In this document: positions 16,195-28,106 of the stretch, piece by piece
Position numbering within the stretch: the stretch's first letter is position 1
Layout of the letters: every line of letters starts with the position of its first letter
NCBI RefSeq assembly: GCF_900101465.1
Contig: NZ_FMZM01000015.1
Coordinates: 62,001 to 126,000, forward strand
Length of the DNA stretch: 64,000 nucleotides
From: Nocardioides lianchengensis
GTDB taxonomy: Bacteria > Actinomycetota > Actinomycetes > Propionibacteriales > Nocardioidaceae
Direction: 5' to 3'
Made by a program: the position numbers and the translations under genes
The notes under the pieces: generated by a model
Told to the model about the DNA's origin: nothing
Seen by the model: only the letters and a program-made list of their open reading frames with translations
Databases searched by the model: none

Positions 16195-16209
16195 ACGATT
16201 GAGGCACCC

Positions 16210-17166
16210 ATGACCACGCTCGCCGCCCCCGACCTGCCCATGCTCCTGGAGGAGGTCGAGGTCGTCCGCGTCGACCGGCTCTCCCCGAGCTTCGTGCGGA
16301 TCGAGCTGGGCTCACCCGCGCTGGCGGAGTTCGGCGTCGAGGGCCACCTCTACGACCAGCGGATCAAGCTGGTCTTCCCGGACGGCGAGGCGCCGCTGCC
16401 GCCGCTCGGCGAGATCGACGAGGCCTTCATGGCCACCTGGTTCGAGCGGCCCGCTGAGGAGCGCGGGCACATGCGCACCTACACCGTCCGCGACGTGGTC
16501 GGCTCCGGCGCGGACACCCGCCTGGTGGTCGACTTCGTGCTGCACGGCGCCGACGGGCACGGCGAGGCCGGTCCCGGCTCGCGCTGGGCCGACCGGGCCG
16601 CGCTCGGCGACCGGATCGTCACGCTCGCGCCCCGCCGTGGTGCCGACTTCGGCGGCATCGAGTTCGTCCCCGGTACGGCGGGCCGCCTGCTGCTGGTGGG
16701 CGACGAGACGGCCGTCCCGGCCGTGGCCGCGATCCTGGCCGTCCTGCCGCCCAACGCCCGCGGCGCGGCCTTCCTGGAGGTGCCGGTCGCGGCCGACGTG
16801 CAGACCCTCCAGCACCCGCAAGGGGTCGAGGTGACCTGGCTGCCCCGCGACGGCAGCCCGCGCGGCGAGCGGCTGCACGCCGCCGTCCTCGAGCACCTCG
16901 GGGCGCCGCTGCGGCCCGTCGAGGTCGGCGACGACGAGATCGACCCCGACCTGTGGGAGACCCCGTCGTACTCCTCGTCCGGCGAGGACGTCGGCGAGCA
17001 CGTGGTGCACGTCGGGCACGACCTGGACGACCTCTACGCCTGGATCGCGGGGGAGTCGAAGGTCGTCACCGCCCTGCGTCGCGCGCTGGTCAAGGACCTG
17101 GAGGTCGACCGGCGGCAGGTGGCCTTCATGGGCTACTGGCGCGAGGGTGTCGCGATGCGGTCCTGA
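16210..17166 (+). CDS. Siderophore-interacting protein (FAD/NAD(P)H ferric-siderophore reductase)
   Basis: A 318-residue cytoplasmic flavoprotein of the SIP/ViuB family, which reduces ferric siderophores to release iron. The N-terminal FAD domain has FVRIELGSPALAEF, DQRIKLVFP and the flavin motif HMRTYTVRDV. The C-terminal NAD(P)H domain shows GRLLLVGDETAVPAVAAILAVLP and a closing GYWREG segment. Overlapping iron boxes lie immediately upstream, so it is an IdeR-regulated gene and the only clear iron gene here. ATG start. A roughly 25-residue acidic insertion (residues 240-260, around DDEIDPDLWETPSY) precedes the last helix. Confidence 0.95.
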   Translation: MTTLAAPDLPMLLEEVEVVRVDRLSPSFVRIELGSPALAEFGVEGHLYDQRIKLVFPDGEAPLPPLGEIDEAFMATWFERPAEERGHMRTYTVRDVVGSGADTRLVVDFVLHGADGHGEAGPGSRWADRAALGDRIVTLAPRRGADFGGIEFVPGTAGRLLLVGDETAVPAVAAILAVLPPNARGAAFLEVPVAADVQTLQHPQGVEVTWLPRDGSPRGERLHAAVLEHLGAPLRPVEVGDDEIDPDLWETPSYSSSGEDVGEHVVHVGHDLDDLYAWIAGESKVVTALRRALVKDLEVDRRQVAFMGYWREGVAMRS

Positions 17167-17211
17167 CCCGGGCCGCGCGCTGCCGAGCGCGCGGATGGTC
17201 AGGAACACGGC

Positions 17212-17373
17212 CTAGCCCTCGAGGCGGTCCGCGACCCGGCGGAGCCGGTCGGCGAGCCGGTGCCGGCGCGGCACGGACGGGACCCGTGGGGCGGAGGCGC
17301 GGGCGATCCGCTCGGCGATCTGCTGGCGGGCCTGGCTCTCGACCGGCCCGTACGACGCGCGCACGGCGCTCAC
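17212..17373 (-). CDS. Small basic protein coupled to the DUF4097 gene
   Basis: A 53-residue arginine-rich protein starting at a GTG whose GTGA overlaps the stop of the DUF4097 gene. The sequence holds QARQQIAERIARASAPRVP and ends RHRLADRLRRVADRLEG, two amphipathic basic helices. It has no membrane segment or known domain. The tight coupling is the main evidence that it is a gene. It is the third member of the RHH-DUF4097 operon. It could bind the membrane surface or a partner protein; nothing firmer can be said. Confidence 0.6.
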   Translation of the reverse strand: MSAVRASYGPVESQARQQIAERIARASAPRVPSVPRRHRLADRLRRVADRLEG

Positions 17374-18200
17374 GCCCGGACCAGGACGACGTCGCCGCTG
17401 ACGGTCTTGGCGCGCAGCTCGACGTACGGCTGGCCCTCGGTGGGCTCGCCGGTGCCGCCGATCGTCGAGCGGATCGCGCCGCTCACCGTGGTGATGTCGG
17501 TCCACACGGGCACGCCGTCCGGTACGCCGACGCGCACGTCGCCCGACGCGCCCTTGACGGTCACCTTGCCCCGGTGGGCCGTCCCGACGACCAGGTCTCC
17601 GCTGCCGGTGCTCAGGGTGACCTCGGTGCTCGACTCGCGGACCTGGAGGTCGCCGGAGCCGGTCTTGACGGCGGTCGGGCCGGCCGCGTGGTCGACGGTG
17701 ACGTCGCCGGAGCCCGTGGAGACCACCAGCGCGGCTGCGACGTGACCGAGGGTGATCTCGCCCGAGCCGCTCTTGACCCGCAGGTCGGCGTCCGCCACGT
17801 CGATGCGGACGTCGCCGGAGCCGGTCTCGACCAGGCTCGGCCCACCGAGGGAGGCGACCCGTACGTCGCCCGAGCCGCTCCGGAGCTGGCCCGCGCCGAC
17901 CGGGCCGTCGAGCAGGACGTCGGCCGACCCGCTGCGCACGGCGACGTCGCTGGTCTCGGGGACCGTCACGTCGACCTGCAGCGACGGGTCGCCGCCGAAG
18001 AGGCTCCGCTGCCGGGGCGCGACGACGGTGATCCGGCGCCCGTGCTGCTCGACCCGGACCTGGTCGGCCTCGCGGCCCTGCACGCGGACCTGGGTCGTGG
18101 CCGTCTCCGTCGCGCGGACGTGGACCACGCCCTTGCCCAGCTCGACGAAGAGCTGGACCGGCTCGGGTGTCTCGAAGGTGTGCTCGGCGTGCTCGCTCAT
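17370..18200 (-). CDS. DUF4097-family beta-helix repeat protein
   Basis: A 276-residue protein whose centre (about residues 90-240) is a run of seven imperfect repeats of about 19 residues. Each is built on (S/T)GSG(D/E)(V/I/L), for example RSGSGDVRV, ETGSGDVRI, KSGSGEITL, STGSGDVTV and KTGSGDLQV. This is the DUF4097 putative-adhesin pattern expected to form a beta-solenoid. No signal peptide or anchor is visible, so it may be cytoplasmic. It is the second gene of an operon led by a ribbon-helix-helix regulator and is coupled to a 53-residue basic protein. Role unknown; some relatives sit near envelope-stress genes. Confidence 0.85.
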   Translation of the reverse strand: MSEHAEHTFETPEPVQLFVELGKGVVHVRATETATTQVRVQGREADQVRVEQHGRRITVVAPRQRSLFGGDPSLQVDVTVPETSDVAVRSGSADVLLDGPVGAGQLRSGSGDVRVASLGGPSLVETGSGDVRIDVADADLRVKSGSGEITLGHVAAALVVSTGSGDVTVDHAAGPTAVKTGSGDLQVRESSTEVTLSTGSGDLVVGTAHRGKVTVKGASGDVRVGVPDGVPVWTDITTVSGAIRSTIGGTGEPTEGQPYVELRAKTVSGDVVLVRA

Positions 18201-18281
18201 GGTGTCTCCATCCGGGAAGTGGGTGTGCTCGTCCGCGGGGCCGGCGTGCTGCCGGTCCCGGGTGGGTGTGGGGAGTGGGTG

Positions 18282-18827
18282 CTACTGCCAGCCGGTCATC
18301 CGCCGGCCGCCGGGGCGCTTGCCGCCGAACGGGTCGTTGGCCCCGCCGAGGAACGGGATGCTGGACAGGTCGATGTCGACGTTGATGGCGTTCTCGCGAG
18401 TGGCGTGTCGGACGACGTTGACCAGCCAGGTGTTGAGGGAGTGGCCCGACCGGGCGGCCAGCTCCTCGGCCCGGGCCTTCACCGACTCGGGGATCCGCAG
18501 GGTGATCCGGGCGACCGAGCCGTCGTCCTCGGGCTCCTCCGGCGCGGGCGCGGCCGGGGCCGGCGTGTCCGGGGCGGAGGCCGGCGTACCGGCGTCGACG
18601 ACGAAGTCGAGCTCGCGCCCGCTCAGTCGTACGTCGACCCCGCCGGCCGGCATCTCGGCGGTGATCTCGGCGGCCGCCTGGGAGACGGCCTCCATGATCG
18701 CGAGCCGGGCCGCGGGGTCGATCGCGAAGCTCAGCCGCTCGGCCAGCTGGCGGGACTCCTCGCCGGCCCCCTCGGCGGCGGCCAGCAGATCGCGGCGCAG
18801 GCTCTCGACGTACGGCGTGATGTCCAT
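18282..18827 (-). CDS. Ribbon-helix-helix (HicB-like) regulator
   Basis: A 181-residue protein. The N-terminal half is helical (ITPYVESLRRDLLAAAEGAGEESRQLAERL), followed by a Pro/Ala linker at about 95-108. The C-terminal half holds a ribbon-helix-helix of the Arc/HicB type: ARITLRIPESVKARAEELAARSGHSLNTWLVNVVRHA. The tail is Gly/Arg-rich. No HicA-type toxin lies beside it. It heads the operon with DUF4097 and a small protein, and a perfect 21-bp palindrome sits in its own promoter, so it is probably an autorepressor. The ATG at 18827 is chosen; a GTG nine bases upstream is possible. Confidence 0.8.
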   Translation of the reverse strand: MDITPYVESLRRDLLAAAEGAGEESRQLAERLSFAIDPAARLAIMEAVSQAAAEITAEMPAGGVDVRLSGRELDFVVDAGTPASAPDTPAPAAPAPEEPEDDGSVARITLRIPESVKARAEELAARSGHSLNTWLVNVVRHATRENAINVDIDLSSIPFLGGANDPFGGKRPGGRRMTGWQ

Positions 18828-18837
18828 GCGCACCACT

Positions 18838-18863
18838 GTGACACCACAGTGGTGTCACGTCAA
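18838..18863 (-). promoter_or_regulatory. Promoter with embedded palindromic operator
   Basis: GTGACACCAC and GTGGTGTCAC form a perfect palindrome (18838-18858) around one base. On the minus strand a -35 hexamer TTGACG (18863-18858) is followed by a 17-base spacer made almost entirely of this palindrome and then a CACAGT -10-like element. The predicted start is at or near the ATG at 18827, so the mRNA may be leaderless. A bound dimer would block RNA polymerase directly. Confidence 0.65.
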
Positions 18864-18985
18864 GAATTGATGACGTCACCCTGGCGTCAGGATGACGTCC
18901 AGTTTGTTGTCCGAAACAACGGGGAACCCGATCCGGTGGTCCATCCGGGGACACGCCGCCGGATCGGTGCACGAAAGGCTCTTCC

Positions 18986-20719
18986 ATGACGAGTCCGCTC
19001 GCGAGCGACACGATCATCTCCGCGCATGCGGTCGACTACCTGATCATCGGCCTCTACTTCGCCGTCGTCCTCGGCATCGGCGTCATCGCCCGCCGCCAGG
19101 TCTCCGACTCGGTCGACTTCTTCCTCTCGGGCCGCTCGCTGCCGGCCTGGGTCACCGGTCTGGCCTTCATCTCGGCCAACCTCGGGGCCGTCGAGATCAT
19201 GGGCATGTCGGCCAACGGGGCGCAGTTCGGGCTGCCGGCCGTGCACTACTTCTGGATCGGCGCGATCCCGGCGATGCTGTTCCTCGGCGTCGTGATGATG
19301 CCGTTCTACTACGGGTCCAAGGTGCGCTCGGTCCCCGAGTTCATGTTCCGCCGGTTCGGCACCGGCGCCCACCTGGTCAACTCGATCTCGTTCGCGGTCG
19401 CCCAGCTGCTGATCGCCGGCATCAACCTCTACCTGCTCGGCACCATCATCCGGGCCCTGCTCGGCTGGAACCTCACCGTCGCCCTGCTCGTGGCCGCCGC
19501 GATCGTGCTCTCCTACATCACCCTCGGCGGGCTCTCGGCCGCGATCTACAACGAGGTGCTGCAGTTCTTCGTGATCGTGGCGGCGCTGCTCCCGCTCACC
19601 CTGATCGGCCTGCACCAGGTCGGTGGCTGGGGCGGGCTGAAGGACAAGATCACGGAGAACGCCGGCGTCGGCGCCGCCCCGCCCGCTGCCGACCAGCTGA
19701 ACTCGTGGCCCGGTACGGCGCTGACCGGGTTCGACTCCGACCTGCTCTCGGTGATCGGCATCGTCTTCGGTCTCGGCTTCGTGCTCTCCTTCGGCTACTG
19801 GACGACGAACTTCGTCGAGGTCCAGCGCGCGATGGCCACCGACTCGATCTCCTCGGCCCGCAAGACGCCGATCATCGGTGCCTTCCCCAAGATCCTGGTC
19901 CCGTTCATCACGATCCTGCCCGGCATGATCGCCGCCGTCCTCGTCACGGAGATCGCCGACACCAAGGCCGGCGAGACCGTCTCCGGTGGTGCGGGCGGCA
20001 CCGTCCAGTACAACGACTCGCTCATCCTGCTGATGCGCGACCTGCTGCCCAACGGCCTGCTCGGCGTCGCGATCGCCGGCCTGCTGGCCGCCTTCATGGC
20101 CGGCATGGCCGCCAACATCTCCGCCTTCAACACGGTCTGGTCCTACGACCTCTGGCAGCGGTACGTCGTCAAGGACCGCGACGACTCCTACTACCTGAAG
20201 GTCGGCCGGCTCGCGACCGTCGGCGCCACCGTCGTCGCGATCTTCACCGCCCAGCTCGCCTCGAACTTCTCGAACATCATGGACTACCTCCAGACCCTGT
20301 TCGGGTTCTTCAACGCCCCGCTGTTCGCGACCTTCATCCTCGGCATGTTCTGGAAGCGGATGACCGCCACCGCCGGCTGGACCGGCCTGGTCAGCGGCAC
20401 CCTGGCCGCGGTCTTCGTGGCCTTCATCTCCACCGACGTGCTGGGCAGCCTGAGCCAGGGCTGGATCTCGTTGTCCGGCCAGGGCGCGTCGTTCGTCGCG
20501 GCCGGCGCCGCCTTCGTGGTCGACATCGTGGTCAGCATCGTCGTGTCGTTGGCGACCAAGCCGAAGCCGCCGGAGGAGCTGCGCGGCCTCGTCTACTCCG
20601 AGACCCCGCGGGAGGACCTGGTCGACGCGAACGAGGCGTCGTACCCCTGGTACCGCCGCACGATGCCGCTCGCCGGCGTCGCGCTCGCCATGGTCATCGT
20701 CCTGAACTTCGTCTTCTGA
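18986..20719 (+). CDS. Sodium:solute symporter (SSS family)
   Basis: A 577-residue integral membrane transporter with about 14 segments. Family signs are YLIIGLYFAVVLGIGVIARRQ, DFFLSGRSLPAWVTGLAFISANLGAVEIMGMSANG at the substrate site, and the GLLAAFMAGMAANISAFNTVWSYDLW sodium-site helix, which matches the SSS signature. Members import sugars, carboxylates, nucleosides or amino acids with sodium; the substrate is not readable here, though the pattern is nearer the glucose/myo-inositol branch than proline. ATG at 18986. A 96-residue membrane protein follows 10 bp later and is probably a partner. Upstream, TTGTT and AACAA (18903-18919) form a small inverted repeat. Confidence 0.92.
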   Translation: MTSPLASDTIISAHAVDYLIIGLYFAVVLGIGVIARRQVSDSVDFFLSGRSLPAWVTGLAFISANLGAVEIMGMSANGAQFGLPAVHYFWIGAIPAMLFLGVVMMPFYYGSKVRSVPEFMFRRFGTGAHLVNSISFAVAQLLIAGINLYLLGTIIRALLGWNLTVALLVAAAIVLSYITLGGLSAAIYNEVLQFFVIVAALLPLTLIGLHQVGGWGGLKDKITENAGVGAAPPAADQLNSWPGTALTGFDSDLLSVIGIVFGLGFVLSFGYWTTNFVEVQRAMATDSISSARKTPIIGAFPKILVPFITILPGMIAAVLVTEIADTKAGETVSGGAGGTVQYNDSLILLMRDLLPNGLLGVAIAGLLAAFMAGMAANISAFNTVWSYDLWQRYVVKDRDDSYYLKVGRLATVGATVVAIFTAQLASNFSNIMDYLQTLFGFFNAPLFATFILGMFWKRMTATAGWTGLVSGTLAAVFVAFISTDVLGSLSQGWISLSGQGASFVAAGAAFVVDIVVSIVVSLATKPKPPEELRGLVYSETPREDLVDANEASYPWYRRTMPLAGVALAMVIVLNFVF

Positions 20720-20729
20720 GGAGGACCCC

Positions 20730-21020
20730 GTGTCCGAGAACAGCACTTCCCAGACCAGCGCCCCCGGGCGCAAGCACCAGGCCGGTGCCCTCGACATCCG
20801 CAACATCATCGGCGGTCTGATCGGGGCGTACGGCGTGATCCTCACGCTGATGGGGCTCTTCGGCGATCCCGAGACCGAGAAGACCGGCGGCCCGAACGCC
20901 AACCTGTGGGCCGGGATCGTGATGCTCGTCGTCGGCGTCGCCTTCATCGCCTGGGCCCTCCTGCGGCCGGTGCTCGTGCCCGAGCACACCGACAAGGACG
21001 ACGTCGCCAAGGCGCCCTGA
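20730..21020 (+). CDS. Small membrane protein accompanying the symporter
   Basis: A 96-residue protein with two membrane segments (GGLIGAYGVILTLMGLFG, residues about 27-45, and LWAGIVMLVVGVAFIAWALLRPVLV, about 59-83). A hydrophilic N-terminus and a short acidic C-terminus flank them. GTG start with GAGGAGG seven bases upstream, 10 bp behind the symporter stop, so co-transcribed. I do not know a named family. Pairing with an SSS transporter suggests an accessory subunit, by analogy with small partners of other secondary transporters; this is inference. Confidence 0.8.
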   Translation: MSENSTSQTSAPGRKHQAGALDIRNIIGGLIGAYGVILTLMGLFGDPETEKTGGPNANLWAGIVMLVVGVAFIAWALLRPVLVPEHTDKDDVAKAP

Positions 21021-21090
21021 CGGCGCGTCCCCGTCCACAGTCCGGGTGCGGCGTCTGTGCGTCGGGGCCCGGGCACGGCAGAGTGTCCGC

Positions 21091-21672
21091 GTGGACGTGG
21101 GGCAGCTGATGGCGGAGCAGGGCGGCGTGCTCGCTCGCTACCAGGCGCTGATCGCCGGGATGAGCGACGCCGAGGTGGACGCGCGGGTCGCCGACGGCGC
21201 GTGGTCGACCGTCCACCCCGGCGTGTACGCCGTCCACGGCGCCCCGTTCTCCTGGCACGAACGGGCCTGGGCGGGCGTGCTGGCCTGCTGGCCCGCCGCG
21301 CTGACCCACGAGTCGGCCCTCCGGGCGGCGGAGGGTCCGGGCCGACGGGGTCGCGACGAGTCCGTCGTGCACGTGGCCGTCGCCCGCGGTCGCAGCGTCA
21401 CCACGCCCGCGGGCGTGGTAGTGCACCTGCTGCACAAGTTCGACCCACGGGTCTCCTGGGAGGCCGGCCCGCCTCGGATGCGCTACGAGGAGGCGGTCGT
21501 CGACTGCGCGGCCGAGGCAGACACCGACGACGACGTCCGGGCCCTGCTCCTCGACACCTGCGGCGGCCGCGGCCCGACCCGCGCGCTGGTCCGCGAGGCG
21601 CTGGCCCGTCGTACGAAGCACCCGCGTCGCGCCCTGGTCAACCGGATCCTGCGGGAGCTCGACCGCGCCTGA
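21091..21672 (+). CDS. AbiEi-antitoxin-like winged-helix protein
   Basis: A 193-residue protein. The N-terminal domain follows the pattern of the type IV toxin-antitoxin AbiEi antitoxin domain: LMAEQGGVLARYQALIAGMSDAEVDARV then WSTVHPGVYAVHGAPFSWHERAWAGVLACWPAALTHESAL. The remainder (VVHVAVARGRSVTTPAGVVVHLL, MRYEEAVVDCAAEADTDDDVRALL) matches the middle part of actinobacterial proteins that usually end in a DUF559 nuclease-like domain. That domain is missing here, so the protein is short. No AbiEii toxin is adjacent. GTG start chosen at 21091. Orphan copies of this family are common in Nocardioides-type genomes; the role is unknown. Confidence 0.7.
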   Translation: MDVGQLMAEQGGVLARYQALIAGMSDAEVDARVADGAWSTVHPGVYAVHGAPFSWHERAWAGVLACWPAALTHESALRAAEGPGRRGRDESVVHVAVARGRSVTTPAGVVVHLLHKFDPRVSWEAGPPRMRYEEAVVDCAAEADTDDDVRALLLDTCGGRGPTRALVREALARRTKHPRRALVNRILRELDRA

Positions 21673-21724
21673 GCCGCCCTGACGCACCGGGGTGCGCTGA
21701 CTGGTCCGACCGAGAGACGCGGAA

Positions 21725-21751
21725 ACCCTGACGCACCAGGTACGTCAGGGT
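21725..21751. terminator. Bidirectional hairpin between convergent genes
   Basis: ACCCTGACG and CGTCAGGGT pair over nine bases with a nine-base loop, 53 bp past the AbiEi-like gene and 41 bp past the Fe-S reductase stop. A second small hairpin (GCACC/GGTGC, about 21683-21694) precedes it. The location between two convergent genes fits shared termination. Confidence 0.65.
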
Positions 21752-21791
21752 CTTCACGGCCGCGGGCCGAACTACCCCGAGCCGCCGTCGG

Positions 21792-25610
<3,819 letters not shown>

Positions 25611-25958
25611 GGGTGGGGCTCCTCGTCGTGATGCGCGGCACACGGCCGTCCGCGAGCCTAGAGGCCAAAGGATGGTGCGTCAGTGCCCGAACGGCGTGAG
25701 AAACATCCTACCGATCGGTAACTTCACTGTGCCCGTGGGGCTGATGCAGGCGAGCCGTCACGGCGAAGGTGCTGCCGAGGGCTGCGGTTCGCGGTCGGGG
25801 CTCCCCCTGGGGGCAAACGTCCGAGAAAACGCCGCTGAGGGCCTCGGCCGTGGCTGTTCGCCCCCACCGCGCGCCCCGGTCGGCAGCGTCCCCCGCGCCG
25901 GCCCGACCCTTCCTGCTCTGAGCCGTGTCCGATCGGCCGTTCGCCGAGCTGTCGCGGG
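25611..25958. other. 348-bp intergenic region upstream of the Fe-S oxidoreductase
   Basis: The part nearest the oxidoreductase holds the operator-like palindrome at 25708-25722. The rest is GC-rich with a small hairpin (GCTCCCCCTGGGGGC, about 25799) and no convincing open frame, tRNA or named riboswitch on either strand. The end beyond about 25930 is the 3' flank of the RCC1-like gene. Confidence 0.6.
25708..25722. promoter_or_regulatory. Operator-like palindrome upstream of the Fe-S oxidoreductase
   Basis: CTACCGATCGGTAAC shares the pattern of the fadE5 site (5831-5845) and of 47882-47896. The core TACCGATCGGTA is a perfect 12-bp palindrome. It lies about 100 bp upstream of the oxidoreductase start. 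A TetR-type regulator is the natural guess. Confidence 0.5.
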
Positions 25959-28025
25959 CTACTTCCGTCGTACGACGCGCAGCGTGCCCGTGCCCGAGCG
26001 GTCGGCGACCGAGCCGACGACCTTGACGGAGCGTTTGCCCGGCTTGCCGGTGACCTTCAGCGCGACCTTGCCGAGGCCGGCCGCGGTCGCCTTCCCGGTG
26101 AGCCGCTTGGCGGCCACCGTGACCGTGAAGCGCTCGCCGCCGGCGAGGCCGCGGACCGTGATCGTGGCCTTCTTACCGACCGTCGCCTTGGCGGGGACCG
26201 TGATCTTCAGTCGGACGGCGCCGAGGGAGACGGCCGCCGTGGCGGCGGACGTGGCCGTGGCGGCGGTGTAGCCGGGCGCGCTGCTGACGACCCGGACGCT
26301 GAGGCGCCTGCCGAGGTCGGCGGCCGCCGGACGGTAGGTGCGCGCGGTGGCGCCGGCGATCGGGGCGCCCGCGCGCAGCCACTGGTACGACGTCGCGGTG
26401 GCCGCCGCCGGAGCCGACGCCGTCGCGGTCAGCACCTGACCGACCCGTGGCCTCCCGGTGATCGAGACCGTGGGGGCGGTGAGGGTCCCTGCCGTGACGG
26501 TGATCGGCTCGCTCTCGTCGGAGGCCGGCTCGTAGCCCTCCTTGTAGGCCGTGACGTTGGCGACGACGTCCGCCCCGAGCAGGTCCGCCGTCAGGGCCAG
26601 CGTGGCGCCGTCGCCGACCTTCTCGGGGAACTCCTCACCCTCCTCGGTGGACCGGAACCATGTCACCTCGACGTCGTCCGGAGCCGGGCTGGCGACGGTC
26701 GTGACCGCGGTCAGCGTGCCCCCGACCTGCGGGGTGCCCTGCACGTTCAGGGTGGGCGCCGTGGCGAACTGCCGCTGGGCGACGTGGTCGGTCTCGGCGG
26801 AGGTCGCCGTACCGGAGAGGAAGCCGTCCTTCTCGGCGGTGACGGTCACGCTGAGGGTGCCCCAGTCCAGAGCGTCCTGGGCGGTCGGGGTGTACGACGG
26901 GGCGTCGGTCCCGACAGCCTTCGTGGTGCCGTGGGCGTGCAACGTCCAGGCGTAGTGCAGGTCGTCCGGGGTGGACGACCACTCGCCCGGGGTGGCGGTC
27001 AGCTCGGTGCCGAACTCGGGCACGCCGCTGATGGTGGGCGCGGCGGTGTTGGCGAGAGCGGCGTAGGTGACGGCCGAGTGGTAGCGGTCCAGGTCGACGT
27101 CGACGACGGGCAGATCGGCGCGGAGCGGCGGCAGCTCGGTCCGCTCGCGGTTGCCCCAGGTGACGACGGAGCCGTCGTCCAGGACCGCGGCTGCCCACTG
27201 CATGCCGGCGGAGACCGCGACGGCGTGACGACCGACCGGGAGCTCCGGGACCTGGTCCTCGCCGTTCTGGTAGCTGCCCCAGCTGACGATCTCACCGTCC
27301 TGGGTCAGACCGAGCGCGAAGTTCACGCCCACGTCGACGGCGCTGTAGACGTCGTCCGCGCGCTCGGCCGGGAGCGGTGCCGACTCGAAGTAGGTGCCGT
27401 CCAGCGCGTAGCCGGCCGACAGGACGTGACCGTCCGCGGTCATCGCCACCGCCGCCGCGGAGTTGATGTCGACGCTGGCGACGTCCGCCGCGGCGAGCGC
27501 TGCGGGGTCGAACACGTACCGGCTCGCGGCGGTGCCCCAGAACCGCAGCTGGCCTTCCGAGGTGACGCCGACGGCCGCGTTGCCCACGGCGGCCAGGTCG
27601 CGGTAGGTCTCGGCCAGGTCCTCGGCCGGGATCTCCGGTGCCGAGCCCCACGAGCGCAGGCGACCCTGGTCGTCCAGACCCAGGCCGAACGAGGTGCCGC
27701 CGGTGACGTCGATGATCGGCCTGTCGAACGCAGGGGCGGTGAGTAGCGCCCGCTGACCTGAGTCCTTCCATGACGCCACGCTGGTGCGCACCTGGCCGTC
27801 GAGCGTGATGCCGTAGCTCGCGTCGTAGGTGAGCTCGACCCGCGAGTAGGGCAGCGCCGGAAGGCGAGCGTGGTCGCCGTCCGTCCACTCGTCGACGACG
27901 TACGCCGGAGACACGGAGTCCCCACGGGCGGCGGAGACGGGGGCCGCGGTGACCGTCGGAAGCAGCGCGAGGCTGGGCGCGATGAGGGCGAGCAGGGTCA
28001 GGCGGCGCGGGGTGCGCAGGTTCAC
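25959..28025 (-). CDS. Secreted RCC1-like beta-propeller protein with Ig-like domains
   Basis: A 688-residue exported protein. The signal peptide is MNLRTPRRLTLLALIAPSLALLPTVTAAPVSA. Residues about 60-330 have RCC1-like repeats with the G(x)SFGLGLDDQGRLRSWG pattern (also NAAVGVTSEGQLRFWG, NFALGLTQDGEIVSWGSY, WAAAVLDDGSVVTWGN), predicted as a seven-bladed propeller. Then come three Ig-like segments, each starting near PTxxxxxxPxVGxxLTA (PTISGVPEFGTELTATPG, PTLNVQGTPQVGGTLTA, PTVSITGRPRVGQVLTATA), and a lysine-rich C-terminal domain. No LPXTG anchor. GTG start. It is probably a surface or extracellular binding protein; the ligand is unknown. Confidence 0.82.
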   Translation of the reverse strand: MNLRTPRRLTLLALIAPSLALLPTVTAAPVSAARGDSVSPAYVVDEWTDGDHARLPALPYSRVELTYDASYGITLDGQVRTSVASWKDSGQRALLTAPAFDRPIIDVTGGTSFGLGLDDQGRLRSWGSAPEIPAEDLAETYRDLAAVGNAAVGVTSEGQLRFWGTAASRYVFDPAALAAADVASVDINSAAAVAMTADGHVLSAGYALDGTYFESAPLPAERADDVYSAVDVGVNFALGLTQDGEIVSWGSYQNGEDQVPELPVGRHAVAVSAGMQWAAAVLDDGSVVTWGNRERTELPPLRADLPVVDVDLDRYHSAVTYAALANTAAPTISGVPEFGTELTATPGEWSSTPDDLHYAWTLHAHGTTKAVGTDAPSYTPTAQDALDWGTLSVTVTAEKDGFLSGTATSAETDHVAQRQFATAPTLNVQGTPQVGGTLTAVTTVASPAPDDVEVTWFRSTEEGEEFPEKVGDGATLALTADLLGADVVANVTAYKEGYEPASDESEPITVTAGTLTAPTVSITGRPRVGQVLTATASAPAAATATSYQWLRAGAPIAGATARTYRPAAADLGRRLSVRVVSSAPGYTAATATSAATAAVSLGAVRLKITVPAKATVGKKATITVRGLAGGERFTVTVAAKRLTGKATAAGLGKVALKVTGKPGKRSVKVVGSVADRSGTGTLRVVRRK

Positions 28026-28106
28026 GAGGTTCCTCCGAGGTCAGGCAGGACCGCCGATCCCATCACCGATCGGCAGTCGCGTCCTCGGTTTGAGGAAAGC
28101 TCCCGG

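Noticed and set aside
18282..18827. A HicA/HicB toxin-antitoxin pair
   Set aside because: The RHH domain is HicB-like, but no HicA-type small toxin with its conserved histidine is beside it; the neighbours are DUF4097 and a 53-residue protein.
21091..21672. A complete AbiE toxin-antitoxin system
   Set aside because: Only the AbiEi-like part is present; no AbiEii toxin gene is adjacent and the DUF559-like end is missing.
25741..25930. Possible riboswitch-like structure (GC-rich, conserved-looking hairpin) upstream of the Fe-S oxidoreductase
   Set aside because: No known riboswitch core could be matched on either strand; it is just GC-rich with one small hairpin.
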